From Gigaspora rosea (Eukaryota > Glomeromycota > Glomeromycetes > Diversisporales > Gigasporaceae): 64,000 bases of DNA. Both the position numbers and the translations under genes were made by a program. The number at the start of each line of letters is the position of its first letter. The first letter of the stretch is position 1. Below the pieces are notes generated by a model. The model did no database searches. It was not told the DNA's origin and saw only the letters and a list, made by a program, of their open reading frames with translations. Location of the stretch: positions 63,299 to 127,298 of the forward strand of contig QKWP01000851.1 in the NCBI GenBank assembly GCA_003550325.1. The letters run 5' to 3'. Below are positions 11,600 through 23,400 of the stretch, in pieces.

Positions 11600-11770
11600 A
11601 CTCGAATTAGAGAAGAAATAAATAGCATTAGGCCATGTAATGCCTGAAGTTGATGGCAAACCATACACGCAAACAGCTGATATATGGTATTGGAGCTGTC
11701 ATGTCAGAGATTTCAATGGTAAAAGAGCATTTGAGCGAATTCTTTACTATTGGTATTCCATTAGAAATAA
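11600..11770 (+). pseudogene. Protein-kinase fragment (APE to subdomain IX region)
   Basis: Translation around 11640-11750 gives MPEVDGKPYTQTADIWYW and then GKRAFE. This resembles the APEVL-G-PYTQAADIYSFG segment of tyrosine-kinase-like kinases of these fungi, followed by their GK-PF motif. No other kinase motif survives. It lies in the same orientation as the LRR/Sel1 relic across the foldback insertion and is plausibly that gene's C-terminal domain. Confidence 0.45.
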
Positions 11771-11839
11771 ATTAGAGAAGAAGACCGGGGAAAAAATAAA
11801 AAAAAATAAAAAAAAGGACAAACAGCATGTTTGAATAAA

Positions 11840-13200
11840 AGTAGGAATAAGGCACGGACACGTATGTTTGTAGGTATAAGTGAGACGGGTGTGTACACCC
11901 ATACTGTTCTCAAATTAGGATTGAGTCATATATGAGTATATAGTAAAAAAAAAAAAAGAAAAGAAAGAGTGTTAGTAAAGCGTATGTTCATAGATGTGTA
12001 GATAGAGGCAGGTTGTACCCACATGGCCTTCAAGTTAAGATAAACTAGATGGTAGATAGTGTAGATATAGGATGGTTAGTAAAAAAAAAAAAAAAGTAAA
12101 AAGAAACAAGACGAACTACATGTTTGTGTAAAAGTATATGTTCATGGGTATAAGTAAGATGGGTGTGTACACCCATACCGTTCTCGAATTAGGATTGAGG
12201 TATATATAAGTATATAGTAAAAAAAAAAAAAAAGAGAGGGTTAGTAAAGCATATAAATGCGTATTTTCATAGAGGTGTAGATTGAGGCAGGTGTGTACCC
12301 CGTACGGCCTTCAAGTTTAGGTGAACTAGATAATATATAGTATAGAGATAAGGTAGTTAGTAAAAAAATAAAATAAAATAAAATAATCCTTCGAACGCGC
12401 ATGTTCGTATAGAGGTTTAAACAAGGCATAGGAACATGTATATTGGGTGTAGATTAATGATGCCTGATACAACTCACATAACCTGATGTAACTGCACGGT
12501 TGAGTTGCGTCATGCGTCATGCGTTAATAGCAAAACTTATGGTTTTGTTGGGTTGTGTCAAGGTTTTGTCATTCTTCATTGGCTGCGTCAAGCATCTATA
12601 GTGTAAATAGTTAAAGGGAAATAAATGATATATAGTAATAAAAAAAATAAAAAAAAAAGAGAATAAACAGATGAAAAACGCGCACATTCGTGTTAAGGCA
12701 TAAAGTCATACAAACATGTAAGTCCATGACGGTGTATATTGAGACAGTGGTCTAATCCCTTTGTGGCTCTCAAACTAAAAAATAATGATGTTAGGTGCCT
12801 TATATAGCACAGATAGATAGTCAGCCAAGAGGACCCAAAAAAGAAAGAGAAGAAGGAACGCCAAGTCCATGCGAAAATATAAGAGGTATGAACATTATGT
12901 TTATGTATATGCATAGGCGAGCAGGTGCGTACTTTACACTCTGCCTATATTAAGGTAAAGAATCTAGGAGAACTAGGATGTTTGCAGGATGTCACAAGAG
13001 ATAGTTGATTTTTAAATAGTAGTAGTATATAGGTATACTTCCTTATATCTATGATTGTACGTGAGTGTATGCAGTAAAGCAGGTGCATACACCCACACCG
13101 CGCGTAAGTATGGTTGTAAAAAAAAAAAGGAAAAGGAGGTAGTGGTGTACAGATATGGGTATGTTTCTTATACCAAGATTATACGATCCTCGACAACAAT
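11840..13200 (+). repeat. Tandem array of about 130-bp monomers separated by poly(A) tracts
   Basis: Two near-identical units of about 270 bp (about 11851-12125 and 12127-12400) each hold two related monomers. One monomer has GGGTGTGTACACCCATAC and TTAGGATTGAG; the other has GTAGATAGAGGCAGGTTGTA and GGCCTTCAAGTTA. Every monomer is closed by GTAAAAAAAAAAA-type runs. More diverged monomers follow at about 12400-12500, 12680-12830, 12895-13010 and 13040-13125. The pattern of unit plus poly(A), repeated head to tail, recalls tandem retroposed sequence; an ordinary satellite with A-rich linkers is the alternative. Confidence 0.6.
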
Positions 13201-13308
13201 CCCATACTGTACTATGTCATGCATAGATGGACATGACTGTAGGTAGTAAGGCTGGTCATGACTGTTGTGTGCGAGGAAGGGGCACACAACGAGACGAGCA
13301 ATAATAAT

Positions 13309-13466
13309 GACCTGCTTGTAAACGAAATCACAAGGCGGGACATTATTGTGAGTCACCAGACTTTCTGTATAACTGCAGATCATGAACAGAATAGTATTTG
13401 AGTAACCTGATAATCTGCATTGATCTCTTTGTTCTTTGAATTTTCTGCTCAACATGGTGTCCAGCT
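13309..13466 (+). repeat. 158-bp direct repeat, right copy (pairs with 8293-8451)
   Basis: GACCTGCTTGTAAACGAAAT through CAACATGGTGTCCAGC in the same orientation as the left copy. Flanks on both outer sides differ between copies. Confidence 0.8.
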
Positions 13467-13869
13467 AACCCCCACCATGGCCGAGAAAAAGGATAAGAGG
13501 AAGAAAAGAGAGGCTAAGGAAAGGGGCAGTACGCTACTACAAAGTCACTGGACTTTTTATATATGCTCTATAAAAAAATCCATCTGCACGTGTTTCTATG
13601 GAAAAGCACAGTGATCTGTGGAACTGCCAGAGAACCGGGTTTGCATGTATGAATTCTGTGTTGGCATGACTAAAATGGACTGAATTGGACTGTTTTTGAC
13701 ATTTTGGACCGTAAATGGACAGGGTTTTGCTGCACTTTACTAAGCCAAAATTCATGGGTTTTGGCATGATCGATGCACATGTAAGTTCACATGCATAAAT
13801 TTCTTACAAGTTATAAGTAAGAGTGAACTCAATTAGTTAGAGTATGATATTATTGTGAAGGGTTGGTAT
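13467..13869. other. Unassigned stretch
   Basis: Contains a short purine-rich piece (GAGAAAAAGGATAAGAGGAA) and repeated TGGAC words near 13665-13725. No gene or TIR pair was recognised. Confidence 0.4.
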
Positions 13870-14147
13870 TAGTGTTGTCACGGGCAGCTCTGGACAATTT
13901 GTGGACAATTGTAGACAATTGTGGACAAAAAAATAAATCTAAATTACTTAAAATTTTATTAAGATAATCTATTTTTTCTTTTCAGAAAAATATTCAGAAC
14001 TATAAAAATATATATAATCATATCTTTCTTAAAATAATTTATTAAATTTCAAAGGCAAAATATTTTTGGACAGTTGTGGACACTGTGGACATTTGGACAT
14101 GGACAAGAGTAAAAAAAGTCTTGGACATAGTAGATACGACAACACTG
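13870..14147. mobile_element. hAT-like MITE with TGTGGACA repeats
   Basis: 278 bp. Ends TAGTGTTGTC and GACAACACTG are inverted, close to the CAGTGTTG terminus common in hAT elements. The flanks repeat GTTGGTAT exactly (13862-13869 and 14148-14155). Subterminal (T)GTGGACAA words are repeated at both ends. Non-coding. Confidence 0.88.
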
Positions 14148-14188
14148 GTTGGTATCATAGCAAACATGCCTATAGCAAAATTTTGCTA

Positions 14189-14542
14189 CAGTACCGGACA
14201 GCATAAGACATCCACTCTATTCATAAAGAGCGCCAATTTTTGATGCTTATGTAATCAATTCTGATTGGCTAATTTTGACGTAATTGATTCTAATTGGTTA
14301 ATTAAAATATATTTTTTCTTTTTTTTTATATTAAACACCAATTTTTTAAATCATTATAAACTTTAACTCATAAAAACTCCTTTAAAACATAAAATAATAA
14401 AAAATCCTTCGACAGAAATGTAGTATAGCAAAAAATCTATCAATTTATCGAAGGGTTTTTTGATTCAACTTGTTTTTGAAAAATTATAATGATTTAAAGT
14501 TTTTATTAATAAAAAGTGGATGCGTTTTGCTGTCCGGTACTG
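14189..14542. mobile_element. Tc1/mariner-like MITE (TA-flanked)
   Basis: 354 bp. The left end CAGTACCGGACAGCATAAGA and the inverted right end CAGTACCGGACAGCAAAACG share the first 15 bp and then CATCCACT. It is flanked by TA on both sides (14187-14188 and 14543-14544). Non-coding. Confidence 0.85.
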
Positions 14543-14952
14543 TAGGAATTTTTTTGTTAGGAATTAAAGAGCTTATTCATAGACGAGATTTTGAGATACA
14601 GAGGATTTTTTAAAAAAAGTCAGTTGTTTTGAATTTTGCATTACACCTAATCCTGCGATTTTATTGGCCATACGAGATACACATGCAATTTAATACGTGT
14701 AATTCTAACGAACGAGCCTATACGTGTCATCACGAATACGTGTCGATACGTATCATTTTAAACACGTGCCATTACAGACTTCTCTGTGCTAAACCGTAAC
14801 ACCACCCGGATCACTTGTTTCATAGGGGTGAGAGATAATACTGTATCGTGACGAATCCATGTGTGAAAAATAAACAAATTTTAACGAATAAGTCATGCGG
14901 ACCAATCAAGCTTAAAATTTTGCCACCACGCTATGTGACTTCATCACTCCAT
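14543..14952. other. Gene-free stretch with ATACGTGT words
   Basis: About 14690-14780 carries several copies of (A)TACGTGT and the palindrome GATACGTATC. No gene was found. Confidence 0.4.
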
Positions 14953-15667
14953 CCCTATAAAAAAAGTGGTTCGGGGTATGGCACGGGAAAACAGTGTATA
15001 TGCACGGAATAGTACAGATCAAGTGGCACGCATATACACGTTTTACGGGATGCACGGTTAAAAATGACACGGACGCTATGGCAATGGGTGGCACGTTATA
15101 TCATGTCACATGGAATGGAATGCATCAGATGGCACGCATATGCACGTTGTACGTGATGGCACGTTTTCATGGAATGGAATGGCATGTGTTAAAAGTGATA
15201 CGTACTGGCTCGTTTTTCGGAGTACAATAAGAGCGAAGGATCACAACCGATTTTTTTTTTTAAAAAAAATTGCAAAATCTCAAAAACTCGCAAGTAAGTC
15301 TCTCTGGATATCTTAAGGAAAAGATTCCTTGCAAGATTTTACACATTTGCGGCTGCTTTAGTTTCCAGATATATACATACTCCAACTATTATCAGGTCCT
15401 CTTCTAATAAAATTTCTATTGGAAACTGGACCATAAATTTATGTTTACTTACCCGGTCCATTCACTACTGTGCCAAATGGCTAAGTAAACTGCACGTACT
15501 ATTTACCTGTTACGTGATTTCACGTTAAATTGGCACGGGTATAGATCAACACGGTCCGCCAATTCACGTTCCAACTCGAACCATGCACGTGCAAACCCCA
15601 CGTGCCACTCGACCACGTGCCTATACACTGTTTTCCCGTGCGATCCCGGACCACTTTTCTTATAGGG
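14953..15667. mobile_element. TIR element with CCCTATAA ends and CACG-rich arms
   Basis: 715 bp. Left CCCTATAAAAAAAGTGGTTC and right (inverted) CCCTATAAGAAAAGTGGTCC continue into a shared CACGGGAAAACAGTGTATA. Arms of over 50 bp are followed by many GGCACG, CACGTG and GGAATGGAAT words. The target duplication is not clear. The CCCTATAAAAAAA terminus resembles that of the element at 63696-63927. Confidence 0.75.
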
Positions 15668-15682
15668 CTGGCGTAAACAACG

Positions 15683-15741
15683 TACGATTTTTGTGTAAGT
15701 TATTAGGATGTGGCCGAATAGTTTACACAAAAATCGTTCGT
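15683..15741. repeat. Short inverted repeat
   Basis: ACGATTTTTGTGTAA and TTTACACAAAAATCGT are inverted around a 22-nt loop, just outside the TIR element. Confidence 0.7.
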
Positions 15742-16288
15742 GTTCACATAAGACATGTCGGATAAAGTAATATTATTTAACACTTTTAACATTATTCTGC
15801 AACTTCATCTAATAAATTAAATGAAAACGTTTATTGCTTTATTATTATAAACAAAAATACTGATTGAACTATAATAGTATAATAAACTTTTCAATAGTTA
15901 ATGTAATCGTGGTATAATATACGTTAATGTAAATAGAAACGTCAATCACTAATTAACAAATGATTGCGCAAAACGTGACATGATCACAAAATGTTGACAC
16001 ACAAGCGGCTAAGCAACTAAAACCACTATTTAGTCACAATGGTAACACTTTAAATGGCTTTTTTCAATTAAGAGCAAACCCGAAATAATCCGAGTTTACA
16101 TATTTAGAAATCATAGTCAACTGTGGCAACCAACCAAATGCAAGATTTTGTAGAACGAACATCCTTGAACATTTTGGTAAACCATGTTCTCCGTTTTCAC
16201 TTACGGAAAACTCCATTCCTGGTACCTATATGCACATATCTCACATGATCAACATTCTCTTACTATATATCCGGACGCAATGCATAGT

Positions 16289-17167
16289 TGGGGTGTGCGG
16301 CGCACTATGTAAATCAAAATTATGTATGGTATCATAGTGAAGTCTATTATGACAGATTTTTAAGTGATTGTCGATTGATAAACTATAAACTAATATACGT
16401 AATGATCGATAAGTATTTTTATATATAAAACTTATATATAAAGCTAGGTCACACTTTTTTAGATGCACCGACTGCAATTTTTCTTTTCTGTCGGAAATTT
16501 CAATATAAATCGACTCTTTCTTATTACGACTATAAAGTAATAGAATCTTTTTTTAAAAAATATTTATGGGAAAATTTTTTTTTTCTCAAAACGATTTTAA
16601 TTTTATACTTTATTTGGTTTGCTGAGCGAATTTTTAAATGAATTGGTAAATTTTTCGTTTATTAAAATGCAAATTTCGTTCTATTGTTCAGTTCTTTAAA
16701 ACTTGCTATTAATTTTCTCAAAATTTCATATTGGAATTATGTGCCGTTAAAGCTGTGCATCTAATTAAATCCAGAAATATGGGTATATATAGGTCAAATA
16801 AACAGCGATTTCACTTAAAAAATGCACGTTTTAAAAAACATCAAAAAAAATGCAAGCGAATCGGCAAAAAACACCACTTCAAGAACTAAATTTACAGCAA
16901 TTTGGGCCTGAAGTCGCCTCAAATATTTTCAATAATTTATTAAATTAAAATGTCATTTTTACATCAATATTAATTAATTATTTACATCAATATTAATTAA
17001 TTATTTTTTAACTGTATTAGCGTAGCATTAGTTGTAGCGGCATTGTAATTAATAAATTAATAGGTGATCATCATGGTTGCACAAAAACTTAAAAAAATCT
17101 TTGATAATAGATTTTTTTATATGATACCATACATAATTTTGTTTTGCATAGTGCGCCGCACACCCCA
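16289..17167. mobile_element. Mutator-like element with about 50-bp TIRs
   Basis: 879 bp. Left TGGGGTGTGCGGCGCACTAT and the inverted right end agree at about 48 of 50 positions, down to GGTATCATA. The flanks repeat ATGCATAGT exactly (16280-16288 and 17168-17176), a 9-bp duplication as left by Mutator-type transposases. No transposase frame is present. The TIR itself contains the palindrome TGCGGCGCA. Confidence 0.8.
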
Positions 17168-17339
17168 ATGCATAGTGTATTTGTTTTCGCCACAAAAGTA
17201 ATTACTAGTATTAATGTAACAATCGAATTAATATATGCAGATTTAAATTATTCAGAATAATTCATCAAATTCGGAATTTATTTGTTTTATAGAACATAAA
17301 ATATAGCACCTATGATGCTTTACGAAAGAATATGACTCT

Positions 17340-17720
17340 GATAGTCTTAAGAGATGAATTATGTTAGTGAAAATGTGATCCTAGATGCAGATATCAAAGC
17401 GGGAATGTTAATGAAAAAGCTGAATGTATAGGTGTAATCGAATGAAAAATTTCTGATGAAAATTCTGAAATAATAATGATGGCTAAAAACATGTTGGATG
17501 AGTATAAAGATTAGATTATCCAGTTATCGAAAAACATCCAAAATGAACATATGATGGAAATAACAATGGAGTGTTCAAAGTGGTTCTTGTTATCAAGATG
17601 GATCCGAGGTGAAATCAAGCTATTGAAAACACTTAATGAAATACACATTGTTATCAGAATGGAAATGATATTGAAAGTACCGTGAACGGGAGTACAGTTT
17701 GCAAAATGTTCGTTGATGGC
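17340..17720 (+). pseudogene. Possible Sel1-repeat remnant
   Basis: Scattered translations such as YQDGSEV (about 17594-17615) and CYQNGNDIES (about 17652-17682) resemble the -CYxNGxG- core of Sel1 repeats, all on the plus strand but in broken frames. Weak; random AT-rich matches cannot be excluded. Confidence 0.2.
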
Positions 17721-18059
17721 ATCCAATTACTCGATCAGAACCGATCCTAATTTTAGGAATTGATTCTCAGAATCGGTTTAAGAATCGATTTTGAGACAAT
17801 TATTTTTTTTATTGATTTACGATTTCCCCTTTTTATCGTTACATATCCAACTATTCACAACAAATATATCTAATTTTACATAATCATGAAGTAATTAACC
17901 TTTTGTTGTACAGTAGCAAAGCTGTTAAAAAATGATGTATAACATAGCACCTTCAATTATATAAAATTGATTGATAAACGTCTCATAACAGATAATTTAT
18001 TAGAGCAATACTAGAGCATCTATGAAATTGATGTATTACATATGTCATTACAGTATTAT

Positions 18060-18260
18060 TGAAATCTTTTTTTTATTCTAAGTAAAAGTTTTTAAACTTT
18101 AGATCAAAATACCTCAACAATTCTCAACCTAATCTAATAAAACTTTTTTATTCTAAATCTATATAGTTATAAAATTAAAATAAAAAAAATTTATTAAATT
18201 TGGTTTGATAATTGTTAAGATATTTTTAATTCAAAATTTTAAAAAAGTTATTAAAAACAA
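18060..18260. repeat. Foldback-module remnant (related to FB1)
   Basis: Contains AATTGTTAAGATATTTTTAA next to TCAAAATTTTAAAAAAGTT and an AAACTTTAGATCAAAATACC module. These match the internal modules of 10313-11551. The corresponding part of the second kelch duplicon (about 21480-21560) lacks it. Confidence 0.5.
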
Positions 18261-18502
18261 TTTGCCTGTTTTCTATTGACTTCATCCCATTTTATTATAA
18301 AACATTAAGTAGTATAAATACGGATTTAAGCTAATGAGAGAGAATTTTATTTTTATTTTTTTTATTTTTTTTTAAACCAAGATAGTAATTAACTGGGGAC
18401 TTCATTGACGTCAAGAATCTTATTTTTTAATCGTGCAATAGTATGAAATACAAGTGTAATATAAGATGAAATAAACCTAGTTTATCATATATGTCGCGAT
18501 AT

Positions 18503-20091
18503 TCATTTACTTCCAGGTGTTGCAATAGAATGACGGTGTTCTTGTCGTTTTTTATATATAACTATTCCAGCAATCACAGATCCAATTAGAATTATACCAG
18601 CTAAACTAGTAACAACAATAATTAATGTATATTTAAACGAGCTCGGATTAGTTGGAACTGGAATTGATTCTGGATTGTTTATAGTTGCTACAGTAATCCA
18701 GGTATAATTTCTTATATCAAGGATATAAATATTATTAAATATTGGCAGGATTTGTTGTCTTTGCTGTGATAGAGTCGCACCTAAACGTATAAATATTTAA
18801 TAATATAACATTGTTTTCGATATTTATTTATAGACTAAAAAGGATAATAAAATGATTATTAAATAATTACCAAATGAAACGATCATATAATTTTCATATA
18901 TGGCTGCAGAATGAAATACGAGTGACGAAGGAGAATCTTTCTGAGGAATATTAGGAATAGACCATTCCCAAGTATTTATATCCAATACCACTAAATCCGG
19001 AGACACCTGTGTGGCATTTATTGTTGAACCTCCATAAATTATAATACTCCCATTTTGTGCTAATAAAATATACGTATTTAGTTAAAATTGACATATCATT
19101 GTCTTTTTTTTTTAAATAATATATATTGATATATACTTATAACAGCAGTATGACCCATACGACTATCAATGTTTTCCCCAGTAGTTTGCTAAAATGTAAG
19201 CATTAGTTTAGTATTAACTAAATATTGTATTAATGTGCTTTATGCATACTTTATTGGACCAGGTAAAGGACTTTGTGTTGAATAATCGGACCTATATATT
19301 TGATTAATTAAAAGAAAAATTAAACACTAAAGGAATGAAATAAACATATAGAATTATATTATTTGAAAACATACCATTTTTATTTCAACTAGACGTGGAG
19401 AACCAAAAAATGGTAATTCAAATCCACCGATATAAATTATTTCAGCAGTTGGTAATAATACAGCAGCATAAGCGATACAAGGAAGAGGTACATTCTGGGC
19501 TATATTTAATGTTGACCATTTCATAGTAGTAGTATCAAGCATATGCATATCATTATACATGAAAACCTTCGTGGTATTAATATTGGTAACGTTACTATCA
19601 GCTCCACCAAACATAAAAATTTTTCCATCATTATTAATTACGGCCTGCATACAGTAACGCCCCGTAAAAGAAGCATTATAATCAATAATATTAGGTGGTC
19701 TCCAATAAGACATTTTGGAATCGAATAGGTATACTTCCAAAGGGTAGAAAGGAACTGACGCATTATAAGCAAGTGACATGTTTCCACCAATTAAAAAAAC
19801 TGAAGAATTATCGATAGGACTAACACATGAAGAAGCTAAAGAAACTGCTACAGGCATTTCTTGACCTTTATGTATTGGGGGCAAAGATACATTAAATGAA
19901 TTTGATAAATCAAGATACCATACTTCATTTGTGAAATTGTCTCCACTACTTCCACCAAAAAAATATAATTTGTTATTGACTAACGATGATGCCTGAGTAC
20001 CTCTAGGAGTAGGAAAATCATCACAAATTACAAATAAGTTTACAAAATTTAATATAATGAAAAAACCAAATATGCCTTGAATAAGGTTCAT
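18503..20091 (-). CDS. Kelch-repeat type I membrane protein (intact, 5 exons)
   Basis: Exons 20091-19375, 19291-19250, 19188-19137, 19059-18871 and 18780-18503, with GT-AG introns of 83, 61, 77 and 90 bp, give 425 aa with no frame break. The start at 20091 (MNLIQGIFGF) is chosen because the paralogue at 23400 begins MNFIQSVNYF. Residues 1-25 are a hydrophobic signal peptide. Kelch blades show KLYFFGGSSG, VFLIGGN, KIFMFGGADSN, IIYIGGFE and IIIYGGST, i.e. at least five GG-containing strands of a beta-propeller. A transmembrane segment lies at about 384-409 (IIVVTSLAGIILIGSVIAG…), followed by a 16-residue basic tail (KKRQEHRH). Several N-x-S/T sites fit a secreted propeller. The domain probably faces the outside with a short cytosolic tail; its ligand cannot be told from sequence. 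It is the left member of a tandem duplication. Confidence 0.9.
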
Positions 20092-21820
20092 ATTTTGATT
20101 AAATATTTTATCTTCGAAAATCAAGAGTTTTGCTTATAATTAGCAGATAAAAGTCTGAAATGAAAAAAATTACTTTTTATAATACAGTATTAATATGCAC
20201 AATTTTTGTAATAAAACTATTCTGAGCCATTGAAAACAAAGGTTATGCTTGTACACATACGGATTAGGTTTTTTTACTAAATATTGACATAGTGATCGGG
20301 TATTTTTGTAATAATATTGTGTAATATAAATACTATAAATTATTTCTGTTCGTTTAAGGATTGTTGAACAGAGTATATCAAAATATTTCTGTACGAGTAT
20401 TACAAGCTTCAAAAGTAAAACGATTGTCGGGGAAAATGAAGATTCCAGGGAATAAAAGTATCAGATAATGAAAGTGACAATGAAATTGAGTTGCTGGGAA
20501 AATTAAAGTGAATGAAAGTTGATAATGGATTTGGCAGTTTAGTAAATCAAATTGAAAATAAATTAAGTCAAAGCATTATTCATTCGTAGTATTTATTCAC
20601 ATTTTATAAAGTTAAGCTACTCGATCTTTTTAACAAAGTATTGTAAAAAAACATTTACGCAGTTTTATTTATCAATTGTGTAACAATCAGGAATATTTTA
20701 GAGCCTTTAAAATCGGGCAGATAACGTAATAGTCAACTAATCAAATCATTAAAATTTGGTAAACCTGACGAATAAAAAAAATGCGAATAATACATCTTTT
20801 GCCATTTGCCTTTGCTAATATCTATATTCTGAAGAATAAAAAAAATAAAATTTTTTTAGTTTCAAGAACAGTTACTAGAAGGTACAACATATTTAATAAT
20901 TTTATCTAAGTTAATTAATAATAAAGTAAATATCAATTCAATTAAATTACAGTTCCATTTCAGAATTAATTACTCGATCAGATTCGATCTTAATTTTTGA
21001 ATTCGGATCTCCAGAATCGATTTGTAGAAAGGTTATTTCATGTCAATGATATTAGGAATTCTCTGCGGCTAAGATTGTCTATCAATCTTATTTTTGATTA
21101 GTTACGTATCTCTATATTTGAAAATCTCTTAAAATCGAAAAATTTCCTGATTTCCCGCGATTTTACATAATAACACCTTTTTGCAAACCGCAATAAAATT
21201 CGATTTTTATTACAGTTGATTTTTGATTACTTTAATAATTCTTATTACCATCTTTATTTGTCGTTACATATCTAGTCATTTATAGCAAGCACAAATATTT
21301 AATTAATCACCAAGTAATTATCATTTTGCAGAACATTGAATGCTTGGTTAAAAAGAGATGCATAGTATAGCACACTCTAACCACAGATATCAGATATTGT
21401 ATTATATAAAATTGAACGATATAAGGTCTCACAACAGTGAATTTATTAGAGCAATACTAGTACATCGACGAAATTGATGCATTATATTATTATTATTGAG
21501 ACAAAGTCTTTATTAAAAAATTTATAGGTTATTACCATTTATTATGAAATCATTGGAGTAGGATAAATTCAGATTTAAGCTAAAAAGGAAGATCTTATAT
21601 TTTAATCATGCAATAGTATAAGTATAATGTAATATAAGATGAAATAAACCTGGTTTATTTTACTTGAAAGTTGTGAAAAGGTTTACTGTGATTATGATTC
21701 CCAAAGCAAGAAAAAATCAATAAAAATTATTAAGGAACTTGGTAAACACCTAGAAGTTGAGGGAGATGAAGATAAAAAAAGATATTACAATCTGGTTAAG
21801 TATTATATATGTTGTCGATA

Positions 21821-23400
21821 TTATTTACTTCCAGGTGCTGCAATATAATGTCGACGTTCTTGACGTTTTTTATACATAAAAATTCCAGCAATTGCAGATT
21901 CAATTAGAATAATACCAGCTACACTAGTAACAACAACAATCAATGTAGGTTTAGATGAACTCAGAATTCCATCATTTGTTGAATTTGGATTTGGTTCAAG
22001 TGGTCCAAGATTGTTTGTGGCTGTTGTAGTAACCCGGGTGTAGTTTCCTATATTAAGGATATAAATAGAATCTGACAGTCTTGATTGTGGTATTACCTGA
22101 CCTAACGTATAAATATAGAATAATATAGCATTTGATTTGATATTTATTTTATATACTAATAAAAAAAAAATAAAATGATGTTATATTATTACCAAATAAA
22201 ATGATCATAAAATTTTCATATATTGTTGCAGAATGAAATGCGAGTGATGGGGTGCATTTTTCTGAGAAACATTCGGAATAGACCATTCCCAAGTATATAT
22301 GTCCAATACTGCCAAATCCGGAGACACTTGCGTGGTATTTATTGTTGAACCTCAATAAATTATAATTCTCCCATTTTGTGCTAATAAAATATATTATATT
22401 TAGTTAAAATAGATATATGATTGATCTTTTTTAATATATTTTATATGTTTTTAAGTACTTAGGAAAGCATATGACGTCCACGTCTGTCTATACTTGCGCC
22501 AGTAGTTTGCTAAAACAATAAAATTTAGTTTAATATTAACTAAAATCTTGTATTAATATACTTTAGTAGACCAGGTAAAAGATTTCGTGTTGAATAATCG
22601 GATCTATATATTTGGTTAAAAGAAAATTAACACTAAAAAAAATATAAAAACAAATGCGTTGAATTACATTATTTAAATCATACCGCTTTTATATCAACTG
22701 AGCGTATAGAACCTAGTAATGGCTGTTCGGACCCTCCAATATAAATTATTTCAGCAGTTGGTAATAATACAGCTGCATAACCAAAGCAAGGAAAAGGAAC
22801 GTTCTGGGATATATTTAATGTTGACCATTTCATAGTAATAGTATCAAGCATCTGCATATCATTATACCTAATGATGTCGTATTACTATCATTGCTAATGT
22901 TATAATTCCTTCCTCCAAATATGAAAATTCTTCCTTCATTATTAATTATTGCCTTCATTGAATAACGTGTGTTAAAAGAGCTATATAACCAGTAATATTA
23001 GGAACATTACAATATGAAGTATTGGGATTGAATTCATATACTTCTGAAGGATATAAACCTTCATTCGTATTTGTAATCAATGGCCTGAATCCACCTATTA
23101 AAAACACTGAATTATCGATAGGACTAACACATGAAGAAGCATAACTAACTGCCGTAGGTAATCCTTGATCTTATGCCATGGGGGCATAGAAACATTAAAT
23201 GGACTTGATAAATCAAGATACCATACTTCGTATGTGTAATTGTCATTTATTTCACTAAATCCACCAAAATAATATAATTTATTATTAACTAACGAAGCGG
23301 TCTGTTGAGATCTAGAGCTAGGATAATCATCGCCAATTACAAATAAATTTACATAACTTAATATAAGAAAAAAATAATTTACACTTTGGATAAAATTCAT
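21821..23400 (-). pseudogene. Kelch-repeat membrane protein, dead tandem copy
   Basis: Same exon order as the intact neighbour, starting MNFIQSVNYFFLILSYVNLF at 23400 and ending in TLIVVVTSVAGIILIESAIA, KKRQERRH and TAA at 21821-21823. Lesions: one-base losses near 23170, near 22990 and near 22870 in exon 1, TGG/GGA changed to TGA in the YGG motif of exon 4 (about 22350), and a further frame break near 22245. Splice sites are mostly kept. With at least five lesions it is a pseudogene rather than a sequencing artefact. Confidence 0.85.

Noticed and set aside
11640-11834. Intact small gene of 64 aa
   Set aside because: The translation is better read as a kinase APE-region scrap that runs into a K-rich low-complexity tail.
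14994-15316. Overlapping 68-78-aa frames with repeated WNGMH-like words
   Set aside because: They arise from GGAATGGAAT and GGCACG repeats within a TIR element.
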